DNA from: Stieleria marina
GTDB lineage: Bacteria; Planctomycetota; Planctomycetia; Pirellulales; Pirellulaceae
DNA: 64,000 bases
Assembly: GCA_007741555.1 (NCBI GenBank)
Contig: CP036526.1
Location: 372,001-436,000, forward strand
Direction: 5' to 3'
The notes under the pieces were generated by a model. That model worked only from the letters and a program-made list of their open reading frames with translations, searched no databases and had not been told where the DNA came from. Below are positions 18,587 through 28,047 of this stretch, one piece after another (position 1 is the first letter of the stretch; every line of letters starts with the position of its first letter). The position numbers and the translations under genes were made by a program.

Positions 18587-19395
18587 GACACCTTGATGGC
18601 TTCCATGAACAGCGAGTCGGGTTTGCGAACTCGCTGGCCATCACGATCCAGGCCATAGGAATCAAAGCGATCGATGCGGCTTTCGTCAGCATGGCAAACT
18701 TGTGGGTGGTCCATGCCAATGTCGGTCAGCAATCTGCTTAATGAAACGCGGTCATACATCCAGCGATGAAGTTCACCGGATTGCCGGAAACGACCTTCGC
18801 GGTACGCGTCGCGACCCGTTGAACCATCGATTATTGTGACGGCTGTGAGAGCCAATTGCTTTCGCGTACTGGCAAGCAATCGCGAAAGACGCATGCCCAA
18901 GGTTTTGTGATTCTTGACCTTGGCATTGCCTTCGACTTCGTAGCCAAGTCGACCGCGAATGAATTCTTGGGGTGTCTCGCCGGGTTCGCGAATCGTCTGG
19001 CCCATCAATCCGCCGGTGCGTTGCCTTGTCATTTGGTCGATCAACTCCAACGTCATCCAACGATGTCGTGCGATATTGGTCGGTGTTGATTGGTCGCTGG
19101 CTGCCTGCAGTGTGCGTAGGTACTCGCGAGCAATGCCCTCTAAGTCAGGCACAGCGACACGAAGCACGCCACCCGGTTTCAAAACGCGAGCGCATTCGCG
19201 CAGCATCGACGCCGCAGCGTCTGGCGTAAGGTGCTCTAAAACGTGTGAGTGATAAACGCCGTCAAACTGGTCGTCTTGGTAGGGCAAACCACGACGAAGA
19301 TCGTACGCGCGGACTTCGGGTGTGGCGGCCACCAAATCGATGTTCGTCCACGCGTTGTGGTAGCAGCGGCCGCAGCCAATATTAAGCAGCTTCAC
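18538..19395 (-). CDS. Class I SAM methyltransferase (glycan-cluster type)
   Basis: A 285-residue protein. Motifs are LLNIGCGRCYHNAWTNIDLV (motif I), YSHVLEHL-type YHSHVLEHLTPDAAA and ARVLKPGGVLRVAVPDLEGI, the standard layout of methyltransferases in polysaccharide loci. The start is set at the GTG at 19395, with GGAG six bases upstream. This opens directly into VKLLNIGCG and overlaps the upstream gene by 14 bases, while an upstream start at 19488 would overlap it by 107 bases. It is translationally coupled to the TylF-like gene. The substrate is unknown. Confidence 0.85.
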   Translation of the reverse strand: MKLLNIGCGRCYHNAWTNIDLVAATPEVRAYDLRRGLPYQDDQFDGVYHSHVLEHLTPDAAASMLRECARVLKPGGVLRVAVPDLEGIAREYLRTLQAASDQSTPTNIARHRWMTLELIDQMTRQRTGGLMGQTIREPGETPQEFIRGRLGYEVEGNAKVKNHKTLGMRLSRLLASTRKQLALTAVTIIDGSTGRDAYREGRFRQSGELHRWMYDRVSLSRLLTDIGMDHPQVCHADESRIDRFDSYGLDRDGQRVRKPDSLFMEAIKVSQAATRSTSSPSANAA

Positions 19396-20230
19396 GGGAT
19401 TCTCCAGCCTCAGGTGAAGCCGATTGGTTAGTGCCGGACGCTTGGCGACCTGGTGCATCACGGGTGATTCTTGCATGGTGAATTCCAATCCGCCCTGTGT
19501 AATCCAACCGGTGCAGCATCATGCCGATGTTGTGCTTGGCGAAGTACTCATCTACCGCACGACGAGCTCCCTGCCAGTGTCCGTAGTCGTCAATGATCAG
19601 CACGCCGCCGTCTGACAAACGCGAGAACAGATGTTCCATCTCGTGAGCCGTTGATTCGTACCAGTCCGTGTCCAGTCGTAGCAGTGCGATCTTGTTCGGT
19701 GCCGCCTCAGGAATTGTGTCTTCGACTTTGCCGACGTGATAATGAATTCGATCGTCGGGATACTGGGTCTGAACCATGTGCGACTGAACATCTTGAAGCG
19801 ACGCGACACACCACACCGATTTGCCGTCGTTCTTGTCTTCGCTGGCAAGTTGTTCGACGGCGGTCGCACCATCGACGGACACGTCTGCTTCGGTCGGCTC
19901 GCTCATGCCTTCGAAGGTGTCAAAAAGATGAAGGTTGCGGCTGGTGTCGCCGGATCGTTTTAGCATTTCGGCAATGGCCATCATGCTGCCACCACGCCAG
20001 ACACCGCATTCGACGATGTCGCCTTCGATGTCGGTTTCATTGATATAACGAACTGCTTCGCAAAGCCCATTGAGCCGTTCGGTGGACGTCATCGTGAATT
20101 GTCGAACCGTCGCCATGGTTTCCACGCTGTCGCGACTTAGGTCGGCCGGATAGCAATTTGGATCCGCCAGCTTCCGTTCTTGCCGAGCGGCACGCCGACG
20201 TTGTTTCCATGCTTTGAATCTGCGAATCAC
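19382..20230 (-). CDS. TylF/MycF-like O-methyltransferase
   Basis: A 282-residue protein. The signature region IEGDIVECGVWRGGSMMAIA is SAM motif I of the macrocin O-methyltransferase (TylF) family, followed by HLFDTFEGMSEP and LRLDTDWYESTAHEMEHL with the acidic metal-binding residues (RLDTDWY, IIDDYGHW) of the Mg-dependent members. These methylate sugar hydroxyls on antibiotics or cell-surface glycans. The start is a GTG at 20230. It is co-oriented with and overlaps the next methyltransferase, suggesting sequential methylation of one glycan. Confidence 0.88.
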   Translation of the reverse strand: MIRRFKAWKQRRRAARQERKLADPNCYPADLSRDSVETMATVRQFTMTSTERLNGLCEAVRYINETDIEGDIVECGVWRGGSMMAIAEMLKRSGDTSRNLHLFDTFEGMSEPTEADVSVDGATAVEQLASEDKNDGKSVWCVASLQDVQSHMVQTQYPDDRIHYHVGKVEDTIPEAAPNKIALLRLDTDWYESTAHEMEHLFSRLSDGGVLIIDDYGHWQGARRAVDEYFAKHNIGMMLHRLDYTGRIGIHHARITRDAPGRQASGTNQSASPEAGESREAA

Positions 20231-20478
20231 GATCGGACGCTCCGACTGGGGTTGGGCGCGGAATCTAGCTGCATTTGCTGACGATTCGCGCGAGAACGGT
20301 ATCTATAAGACCGCTTGTAGTGCCCCCTGAGCCAACGCGTCAACGTCGCTTCCCCGGTCAAATCGCATCCGCGAGAGACCGCAGTCTCTGGATTCGGCTT
20401 GTGAATCGTTTTTGCATGCCTGTATAGATTGGATGTAAGCACACGTTTTCTATTTTCAACCCAATCGTTGCGTCTACC

Positions 20479-21396
20479 ATGCTTGATGTGCCTGTTGCCT
20501 TTGTGATTTTCAATCGGCCAGAAGCGACGCGGCATAGTTTTGCAAGCATTCGCCGCGCTCAGCCGTCGCGGTTGTTTCTGATCAGCGATGCACCTCGGCC
20601 GAATCGCGATGGCGAAGTCCGTCTGGTGCAGCAGAGCCGTGACATCGCTGAAGGAGTCGATTGGGAATGTGACGTCACGCAAATCTACGCCGAGCAAAAC
20701 ATGGGATGTGGCAGACGGATCAGCAGTGGGATCTCCCAAGCGTTTGCCGAAGTCGACCGTCTGATCATTTTGGAGGATGACTGTGTCGCGGATGATTCGT
20801 TCTTCGACTACTGCGACGGTCTGCTAGATCGCTACCAAGCAGATGAGCGAGTGATGGCCGTGACGGGCAACAATTTCCAACAAGGTCATAGCCGTACTCC
20901 GTCCAGTTACTACTTTTCCAAATATCCTCATTGCTGGGGCTGGGCGACTTGGCGGCGAGCGTGGGATCTTTTTGATCTTTCGATCGCGAACTGGCCAACG
21001 TTTCGAGATACACAGCAACTGCAAACGATTTGTCATTCCGCGCGAGAAATCCAATACTGGACGCGAGTTTTTGACCAAGTTCACGCCGGAGACAGCCATA
21101 GCTGGGCTTTTCCGTGGACGCTGTCTTGTTGGATGAATCACGGACTGACGGCGATACCGGACGTCAATTTGGTTTCAAATATTGGCTTTGGTGTTGGAGC
21201 GACGCACACGCAAAAGGTCAACGGCCAAGCAACTTTGCCAACACATGCCTTAGGTGAAATTGTCCATCCAACCCATGTTCAGCGAAACTACATCGCCGAC
21301 CAATTCACCGACGATCATGTTTTCAGCGGAAACGGGCGCCGTCGAACGATGCAAAAGATTGAAAACGCGTTTCGCAAGCTACGCCGGTCGGCCTAG
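20479..21396 (+). CDS. GT2-like glycosyltransferase
   Basis: A 305-residue protein beginning MLDVPVAFVIFNRPEATRHS, the nucleotide-binding strand of GT-A enzymes. The metal-binding acidic motif is LIILEDDCVADDSFFDYC at about 95-112. A Trp-rich acceptor segment follows (YPHCWGWATWRRAWDLF). Members with this layout are often annotated as HlpA-like or sugar transferases in surface-glycan clusters. It is divergent from the TylF-like gene with 248 bases between. Confidence 0.85.
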   Translation: MLDVPVAFVIFNRPEATRHSFASIRRAQPSRLFLISDAPRPNRDGEVRLVQQSRDIAEGVDWECDVTQIYAEQNMGCGRRISSGISQAFAEVDRLIILEDDCVADDSFFDYCDGLLDRYQADERVMAVTGNNFQQGHSRTPSSYYFSKYPHCWGWATWRRAWDLFDLSIANWPTFRDTQQLQTICHSAREIQYWTRVFDQVHAGDSHSWAFPWTLSCWMNHGLTAIPDVNLVSNIGFGVGATHTQKVNGQATLPTHALGEIVHPTHVQRNYIADQFTDDHVFSGNGRRRTMQKIENAFRKLRRSA

Positions 21397-21428
21397 AAAA
21401 CGGGGGCACCCATCAAGTTGGCTTGCAA

Positions 21429-22574
21429 CTAGGTTTGCGGAACAATTTTCAGGCCAGACTCTTCGACGACTCTCAGGAATTCGGAGCCTGAGTTTTGTGG
21501 GCCTCGCACCGTTGATTCGACCGGGCCGGGATTTGCCTCGGGATAGATCACGGGTTTTCCGAGCCAGAGCTGACCCAGATCCGGACGCCAGTCTCGATCG
21601 ATGCCCAGGATGTCCCAGCGACTCATCGCCGGAAGCACCTCGGGTAAATGATAGGGCGACAGAGCGTGGCAGTTGAATAACGATTGGAGCAGGGAACCGT
21701 TGCTGCCTTGGAGCAGTGAACAGCGGTTGGAAATTGCTTGGGCCAAACGGGTTCGATAGCCAAGTCCGACGGGCAACAACTTGTGCGTCGCCGCGTTGTT
21801 ACGAGCCAAGCTTTGAATCGGCCGGTTCAATGCATTGGTGGGCCGCTTGATGATGCGCCGCCAGTCTTGCTTTAACACGATATCCATGACTAACCCAGAC
21901 CAGAGGACGGTGCGGTCATGCGCGTCGACAAACTGCTGCAGGTGTGTCAACCAACGAGCATGTTCCATGTCCAGACGCCCAAAGTTGTGCAGCATCTCTG
22001 GGTCAGGGCGAGGGGCGGGATCTTCTAGCCTTACGACTTTTACATCCAGTCGGTTGTCTTCGACAAATTTCTTGACCAGTGGATAGTTTGGTTCTGCTGA
22101 CACGGCGGTCATCGGGCACTGCCAATCAAGCAGCAATAGATTCAAGCTGTCTTTACCACCGACCATGATGTAGTGGTTGGCATCGGGAAATCGTTCTTCG
22201 AAGCTCTGAACGCCAAGTTGCACCGCACGGGCAAAGTCTTCGAGGTTGGCCCGTGTCACTTCGTCGTTGACAGGCATGTCTTCGCTGACTTGAGTTCCCA
22301 CAACAGGGCGGGTGTGCATTTTTAGCCGCACATCGGCGATCCCGTCGCGAAGGGTGTAGCCCTTCTTGCTGAGATGATGTTTCTGGATGTAGTCACGTCG
22401 AAGATGCAGTTCGCCAGTTTCGCGAACCAAGCTGAGCGGGTTGGTGCTATATCGGTCGCCAAGTTGATAGGCCGGCAGCAAGTCGCTGTCGCAGACAAAC
22501 TGGTCAGCCGAAACAGCTTCGTTTGAACCTGACAACCACAAAGTCGTGTTGGTGATTACCGACGGATGATTCAT
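21429..22574 (-). CDS. Stand-alone PP-loop ATP pyrophosphatase-like protein
   Basis: A 381-residue protein. HYIMVGGKDSLNLLLLDW matches the PP-loop SGGxDS motif of N-type ATP pyrophosphatases such as the synthetase half of asparagine synthetase, with the first Ser replaced by Val. There is no glutaminase domain, although the N-terminal region (YSTNPLSLVRETGELHLRRD) resembles the linker of asparagine-synthase-like proteins in glycan clusters. It may amidate or adenylate an acid group on a surface sugar or lipid. The ATG at 22574 is preferred; a TTG at 22631 would add 19 residues. Confidence 0.6.
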   Translation of the reverse strand: MNHPSVITNTTLWLSGSNEAVSADQFVCDSDLLPAYQLGDRYSTNPLSLVRETGELHLRRDYIQKHHLSKKGYTLRDGIADVRLKMHTRPVVGTQVSEDMPVNDEVTRANLEDFARAVQLGVQSFEERFPDANHYIMVGGKDSLNLLLLDWQCPMTAVSAEPNYPLVKKFVEDNRLDVKVVRLEDPAPRPDPEMLHNFGRLDMEHARWLTHLQQFVDAHDRTVLWSGLVMDIVLKQDWRRIIKRPTNALNRPIQSLARNNAATHKLLPVGLGYRTRLAQAISNRCSLLQGSNGSLLQSLFNCHALSPYHLPEVLPAMSRWDILGIDRDWRPDLGQLWLGKPVIYPEANPGPVESTVRGPQNSGSEFLRVVEESGLKIVPQT

Positions 22575-22678
22575 GAGCGAATGGAAGATTCGAAAAGAGG
22601 GGGGGGCTGGCTTCGCGTTTATGTTGCCCAACAGTTTCTCACTGCTTGGCCTTTCGATTCGATAGACGCGTTCACTTG

Positions 22679-23878
22679 CTAGGCGGCGTGTCGCTTCGTC
22701 TTGGGTTGTACCGTGGGCATCGAGCCAGCGTCGCTGACCTGCCGAAAAATTCGATTCAGATCAGATTGTTCGTGATGCGGTTGGTAGTTTTGCCGAACGC
22801 TGTGCCAAGCAGCTTCTCCCAACTCTTCGCGTCGTTTGGGAGACGACAAAAGCTCGTTCAGCATGCCGGCATGGGCATCGATATCGCCGGGTGTGAACAA
22901 CATTCCGTTTTCTTCGTGGTGGACGAAATCGACGATCCCACCGCTACGACCGGTTACCACTGGAATGCCTTGTCCCATCGCTTCCAACAGGCTCACCCCA
23001 AATGCTTCTTGTTGCCCGGTCATTTCGCCGGTTTGATTGTGGGCTGTAAAGATGACAGATTGATCGCGAAGTTCTTGGCCGCGATCGGAGCTCACCGCGC
23101 CATGACAATGAATCGACGACTCGGTGCCAAGATCGCGGATTCGCTGTTGGATCGCGGACGCCAAATCGCCTCCGCCCGCAATGTCCAATCTCGCTTGATC
23201 GTGTCTCTGTGCGATCTGGCTGAAGGCTTGAACGGTTTCTAGCGGTCCTTTGAAATCAACCAATCGCCCCAAGAACAGAATGCGTGGAGAAGCATCTGCG
23301 GGAATTGCATTGGGACGATGCGAAACAGGAACGCCAAAGCGTTTTAAGAAGATCTTTTCGGGATTGATTCCCAGTTGCTCAAGCTGACTCTGCGTGTACG
23401 TGGAGTTGGCGATGAACCAAACATTGTCCGGAAGATCACGCACGCTGTCACGATAGTTGAGCGGATGTAGCAAGGTGCCGTCGGTGTGGTGGCGGACATC
23501 CCAGGTGATGTCGTAGCCGTGGCAATGCACGACGATCGGAATATCCAGTCGTGACCAAACCTCGTGGAACCGGACTGCGAAATCCAGAAAATGCACAAAG
23601 GCCAGCGAAGCATCGTGTTGAGTGATGGTTTTTAACAACCACTCATCTCGCATCGATTCTTTGGTTTCGCTGGTTAGTCGCAGGGCACTGGCAACACGCC
23701 GAAATCCACTTTGCCGCCGCGGAATGTAGAGCGTGTCGCTCTGCATAGGCGTGCCCTGAGTGGTATTGCGCATGTCGTCGATATTGACAACGATCTGCTC
23801 ACCGAGCATTTGACGCATTCGCCCCATCCAAAGATGCGACGGGTAGCTTTGGCCGATTCCGACGAAGGCGATTTTCAA
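22679..23878 (-). CDS. Glycosyltransferase family 4
   Basis: A 399-residue GT-B enzyme. The N-terminal strand is KIAFVGIGQSYPSHLWMGRM. Acceptor-domain segments include VVHCHGYDITWDVRHH. The donor domain has RILFLGRLVDFKGPLETVQA and the GT4 EX7E region QEAFGVSLLEAMGQGIPVVT. The start is a TTG at 23878, immediately after an in-frame TGA, so no longer form is possible. It lies 104 bases upstream of the PP-loop gene on the same strand and is divergent from the LEPR protein gene. Confidence 0.9.
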   Translation of the reverse strand: MKIAFVGIGQSYPSHLWMGRMRQMLGEQIVVNIDDMRNTTQGTPMQSDTLYIPRRQSGFRRVASALRLTSETKESMRDEWLLKTITQHDASLAFVHFLDFAVRFHEVWSRLDIPIVVHCHGYDITWDVRHHTDGTLLHPLNYRDSVRDLPDNVWFIANSTYTQSQLEQLGINPEKIFLKRFGVPVSHRPNAIPADASPRILFLGRLVDFKGPLETVQAFSQIAQRHDQARLDIAGGGDLASAIQQRIRDLGTESSIHCHGAVSSDRGQELRDQSVIFTAHNQTGEMTGQQEAFGVSLLEAMGQGIPVVTGRSGGIVDFVHHEENGMLFTPGDIDAHAGMLNELLSSPKRREELGEAAWHSVRQNYQPHHEQSDLNRIFRQVSDAGSMPTVQPKTKRHAA

Positions 23879-24171
23879 GTTAATTCAAATGGTTTGAAGA
23901 GGGGCGGCTCGTGTTGCGGTGGTTTCGGAATCCACCGGAGGTACTCTTTGCGATCATGCTGCCAAGAGTCGTCTGGCCGTCGCAAGTGTAGTTTTGTGAA
24001 GTTTTTGCCGTGAAACTGGAGCTTTTCGGCCTAGGGGCAGCGTCTCGTCGGCAAACAGGCAGCCACAATCGCTGTAATCGTCACAATTAGCACGGCAGCC
24101 AGGGGAGGAGCAACTGTTTGGACAGTCCCAATCGTCAAAAGTTGCCGGGGGGTATTCGTGAACTAAACTGA

Positions 24172-27100
24172 ATGAAAAATTTGCTGTCTACATCTTGGTC
24201 CGATTTCATGTTTCTGCGCTCTAAACCACTTCGTCGATCCCGCCCCAGCCGACCGGACCACTCACGACAACGACATTGGCTGCTGGCGGCTCTTGAGCCA
24301 CGGATGATGTTGGCCGGAGATGCTGGAGTGGCAGTGGCACAGGTCGCCGCCCCAGTCAATGTGGCGGCCAATGCGTCAGCAAATACCAGTGCCGTGGCAG
24401 GATCCGTCACTGCGGCAAACGCGATTGATTCAGCGGCAATCAGCACATCGCTTGTGATCGTCGACGGTGGGGTTGAGAACGCCGCAGCGCTTCTGGCTGC
24501 AGTTCCCGAAGGCGTCGAAATCGCGATGCTGGACGCTTCGACCAGTGGCGTCGATCAGATTACGACCATCCTGCAAAACCGTCGCGGCGTTCAATCCGTT
24601 CACCTGCTTTGTCACGGTAGCGAGGGCGCACTTCATCTGGGCAACCAAACGCTTTCCAACGAAAACCTGAGCGAGTCTGACTCGTCGATCAATCAGTGGC
24701 GCCAATCGATGGCGACCAACGCTGACTTGGTGCTGTACGGTTGTGATGTCGCCAGCGGAACCACAGGTGTTCGCTTTCTTGATCGGTTGGCATCCATGGT
24801 GGGCATGGACGTGGCTGCTTCGACCGACCGGACCGGTGCCGCCGATTCGCAACATCATGCCGACTGGGATCTGGAGTATCAAAACGGTGACATCCAGTTC
24901 GACGGACTGTTGGCTGTTTCGCAGTTGCAGGCATTTGATGGCCAGCTCTCCATCGACATCTATGCTGCAGGTTCGACTGGCGATGAATTGATGGAGCTTG
25001 AGATCAACGGAGAAATTGTCGCGACCTGGTTTGTGGTCGGCACCGATGCGGCCAACGATCGATTCTATCCCTACGTGACCGATATCGATGGCGCGTCAAT
25101 CGACGACATTCGTATCAATTTTGTCAACGACCTCTACGATCCAGACGCAGGCATCGACCGCAACTTGCGAGTTGACCGTGTCGTCGTCGATGGCGTCACC
25201 TACGAAACAGAAGCCCCCTCCGTATTTGGTGACGGCGTCTACACGGATGCCACCGGTGTCACCAGCGGGAATTTTCAAACCGAGTACTTGGTAGCTAACG
25301 GCTTCTTTGATTTCTCGGGTTCCGACGGCGGTGGTGGTGGGGCCACGATTGAAGTCGCCTTGGCAGGTCAAACGGGAACCGAGTCGGCTCAATTGCTAAT
25401 CGATGGCAACGTGGTGGCAACCTACAACGACATTTCCGCCAGCGGCCAGACGTTTACTTATCAAAGTGACGGCAATGTAACCGCCGATCGCGTGCGAGTC
25501 GCGTTTATCAATGACACGTATACACCGGGCGGCTTTGACAGAAACCTTGAGGTCGATTTTATCCGCATTGATGGCCAGGCCTTTGAAACAGAAGCGGCCA
25601 CGACCCTTTCCACCGGTACCTATCGATCAGGCATCGGTGTTGAACCGGGGTTTGTTCAAAGCGAAACGCTGCATTCGAACGGATACTTTCAGTTTCTTGC
25701 CAACGATAACCCCGGCGGCGGCGACTCGGGCAGTTTTTCGTTAGCGACAAGCAGCGTCACGACTGTCGAAGGGCAGGGGGCGATCACGTTGGAAGTGCAG
25801 CGCATTGGTGGTAGCAGCGGCAGTGCGTCGATCGACTACCAAACGTTCGACGATTCAGCCACGGCTGGTCAGGATTTTCAGGCGACCAGCGGCACGCTGT
25901 ACTTTGCCGATGGTGAAACGTCCAAGCAGTTCACCGTTGACATTCTTAATGACTCCAACGAAGAGTCGACGGAAACATTTAGCGTACGCGTCAGCAACCC
26001 CAACGGAGCCGATCTGCTGGCACCGCGGACATCCTCCATCACGATTTTGGATGACGATTCGGGACTGCCTCGCTATGCCGATTTCAATTCAGCCAGCGGG
26101 ATCAATCTGAATGGTTCGGCGTCCTACAACAGCGGTCAATTGGAATTGACTGGCGCGGGAAACCAGCAAGCGGGCACAGCGTTTTTTGACAGCCCGATTT
26201 CTTTCAATGATCAGACTTCCTTTCAGTCAGCTTTCACATTTCAGATTGGTGGCGGAAGCGGCGGCAATGGTGCTGATGGTATGACATTCCTGCTTCAGAA
26301 TTCGGGGCAAGGCAGCGAAGCTTTGGGACAGAACGGCAGTAATTTAGGCTACAACACGATCGGACAGAGCGTCGCGATCGAATTTGATACCAGCCAAAGG
26401 CCCGGATGGGATATTGCTGTCGATTCGATTGCAGTGACGACGAACGGCCAAGTTGGCAACGCTTACACACAAGTCGGATCACCCTTTGATCTGAATAACG
26501 ACACGCTGTACCACGCTTGGATTGACTACAACGGCGAAACCAATCTGCTGTCGGTGTTTGTATCGACTGAAGCAGAGAAGCCCATTTTCGCAGTGTTGAA
26601 AACCAATATTGAAATCGACCAATTCGTAGGCGATCAAGCGTATGTTGGTTTCTCGGCGGCCAACTACAACCGACCCAACTACCACCGCGTCGGCCAGTGG
26701 AACTTCTCGTTGGATGTTCCCGAAGGTGACCCGCCGCTGAACCCAACCGGCAATGTGGTTGAACAGGATGTGATCACTGGGCTAAACCAACCACTAGCGG
26801 TCGCATGGTCGCCCGACGGTCGCAATATGTATGTCGGCGAAAAAGGCGGCGTGATCAAAGTCGCTCGTGACGGCAGCACCAACACCAGCGTCGTGATCGA
26901 TATCTCCGACAAAGTGAATGATGCTCAAGACCGCGGGTTGGTTGATTTTGTCTTGGATCCAAATTTTCAATCCAACGGCTACATCTATCTGCTGTACACG
27001 TACGATCCGCCCGAAGTATTCGACAACACGGGCAACGCTGGTCCTGATGGGCGTGGTAACCGTGCGGGACGCTTGGAACGGTTTACGTTGGACGCATCCA

Positions 27101-28005
27101 GCGGATTTACCAGCGTCGTCGATGGCAGCGGAACCGTCTTGTTAGGCAAGAACAGTACCTGGGATAACTTCAACGCCTACGTCGACAGCACCGCCAACTT
27201 GGGCGAACCGCAGGGCGGCATGGAAAACGGTCAATTCATCGAGGACTTCATCAACAGCGACAGTCGTTCGCACACGGTCGGCAGTCTCGCGTTTGCCAGC
27301 GATGGAAACTTGTTTGTATCGATCGGTGATGGTGCCAGTTTTAGCTTCACGGACCGCCGAGCATTGCGTGTCCAAGACGTGAATAGTCTCTCGGGCAAAG
27401 TGCTGCGAATCGATCCAAGTACTGGGCAGGGGCTAAGTGACAATCCGTTCTATGACGGAAACCCCAACTCCAACCAATCACGTGTTTACCAACTTGGGCT
27501 TCGCAATCCGTGGCGTCTGACGGTGGATCCCGAAACCGATCGCTTGTACATCGGCGAAACCGGATTGAATAGCTACGAAGAAATCAACACGGGCGATGCG
27601 GGCGCAAACTTTGGTTGGCCGTTTTACGAAGGCCGCCAAGGCGCTAACAGTGCCACGCCAGGGTATAGCACACTATCCGAAGCCGGCGTGTTCTATCAGA
27701 ACAACAATGCAACCCCACCTCAGATTGCGTTGTATCACAACACCGTCGCTACCAATGCGATCGTGCTGGGCGACATTGTGACCGACTCTGATTTGGGTAT
27801 TCAGTACGAAGGCGATCTGTTCTTCAATGACTTGTACCGCGGCGTTGTTCGTCACGTCGATGTCGGCGCGAACGGCGAATTGACTGGTTCAAGCGTGTTT
27901 ACGACGGGCGCAAACTTCGTGGTCGATATTCAACAAGGACCCGATGGCTCGCTTTATTACGTCAGTCTGACCGAAGGCAAGGTCGGTAAGTGGCAGATCG
28001 TTTGA
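24172..28005 (+). CDS. Modular LEPR surface protein: DUF4347, CBM60-like x2, Calx-beta, lectin-like, GSDH-like
   Basis: A 1277-residue protein. LEPRMMLAGD at 41-50 is the planctomycete surface-protein motif. Then come DUF4347 (about 95-250; HLLCHGSEG, VLYGCDVASG), two CBM60-like modules (about 262-380 and 391-515, each with FVNDLYDP/FINDTYTP and NLRVDRV/NLEVDFI), a Calx-beta domain (about 521-625; DDSATAGQDFQATSG), a legume-lectin-like domain (about 634-847; GADGMTFLLQN, VAIEFDTSQRPGWD) and a six-bladed propeller of the glucose/sorbosone dehydrogenase family (about 860-1277; VGEKGGVIKVARDG, GLRNPWRLTVDPETDRLYIG). It probably binds and oxidises a surface or environmental glycan, perhaps with PQQ. 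It may be a secreted polysaccharide-degradation protein. Confidence 0.85.
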   Translation: MKNLLSTSWSDFMFLRSKPLRRSRPSRPDHSRQRHWLLAALEPRMMLAGDAGVAVAQVAAPVNVAANASANTSAVAGSVTAANAIDSAAISTSLVIVDGGVENAAALLAAVPEGVEIAMLDASTSGVDQITTILQNRRGVQSVHLLCHGSEGALHLGNQTLSNENLSESDSSINQWRQSMATNADLVLYGCDVASGTTGVRFLDRLASMVGMDVAASTDRTGAADSQHHADWDLEYQNGDIQFDGLLAVSQLQAFDGQLSIDIYAAGSTGDELMELEINGEIVATWFVVGTDAANDRFYPYVTDIDGASIDDIRINFVNDLYDPDAGIDRNLRVDRVVVDGVTYETEAPSVFGDGVYTDATGVTSGNFQTEYLVANGFFDFSGSDGGGGGATIEVALAGQTGTESAQLLIDGNVVATYNDISASGQTFTYQSDGNVTADRVRVAFINDTYTPGGFDRNLEVDFIRIDGQAFETEAATTLSTGTYRSGIGVEPGFVQSETLHSNGYFQFLANDNPGGGDSGSFSLATSSVTTVEGQGAITLEVQRIGGSSGSASIDYQTFDDSATAGQDFQATSGTLYFADGETSKQFTVDILNDSNEESTETFSVRVSNPNGADLLAPRTSSITILDDDSGLPRYADFNSASGINLNGSASYNSGQLELTGAGNQQAGTAFFDSPISFNDQTSFQSAFTFQIGGGSGGNGADGMTFLLQNSGQGSEALGQNGSNLGYNTIGQSVAIEFDTSQRPGWDIAVDSIAVTTNGQVGNAYTQVGSPFDLNNDTLYHAWIDYNGETNLLSVFVSTEAEKPIFAVLKTNIEIDQFVGDQAYVGFSAANYNRPNYHRVGQWNFSLDVPEGDPPLNPTGNVVEQDVITGLNQPLAVAWSPDGRNMYVGEKGGVIKVARDGSTNTSVVIDISDKVNDAQDRGLVDFVLDPNFQSNGYIYLLYTYDPPEVFDNTGNAGPDGRGNRAGRLERFTLDASSGFTSVVDGSGTVLLGKNSTWDNFNAYVDSTANLGEPQGGMENGQFIEDFINSDSRSHTVGSLAFASDGNLFVSIGDGASFSFTDRRALRVQDVNSLSGKVLRIDPSTGQGLSDNPFYDGNPNSNQSRVYQLGLRNPWRLTVDPETDRLYIGETGLNSYEEINTGDAGANFGWPFYEGRQGANSATPGYSTLSEAGVFYQNNNATPPQIALYHNTVATNAIVLGDIVTDSDLGIQYEGDLFFNDLYRGVVRHVDVGANGELTGSSVFTTGANFVVDIQQGPDGSLYYVSLTEGKVGKWQIV

Positions 28006-28047
28006 TCGATGATCGATCGGAAAGTTGCTCTAGATGAAATGGCGTAG

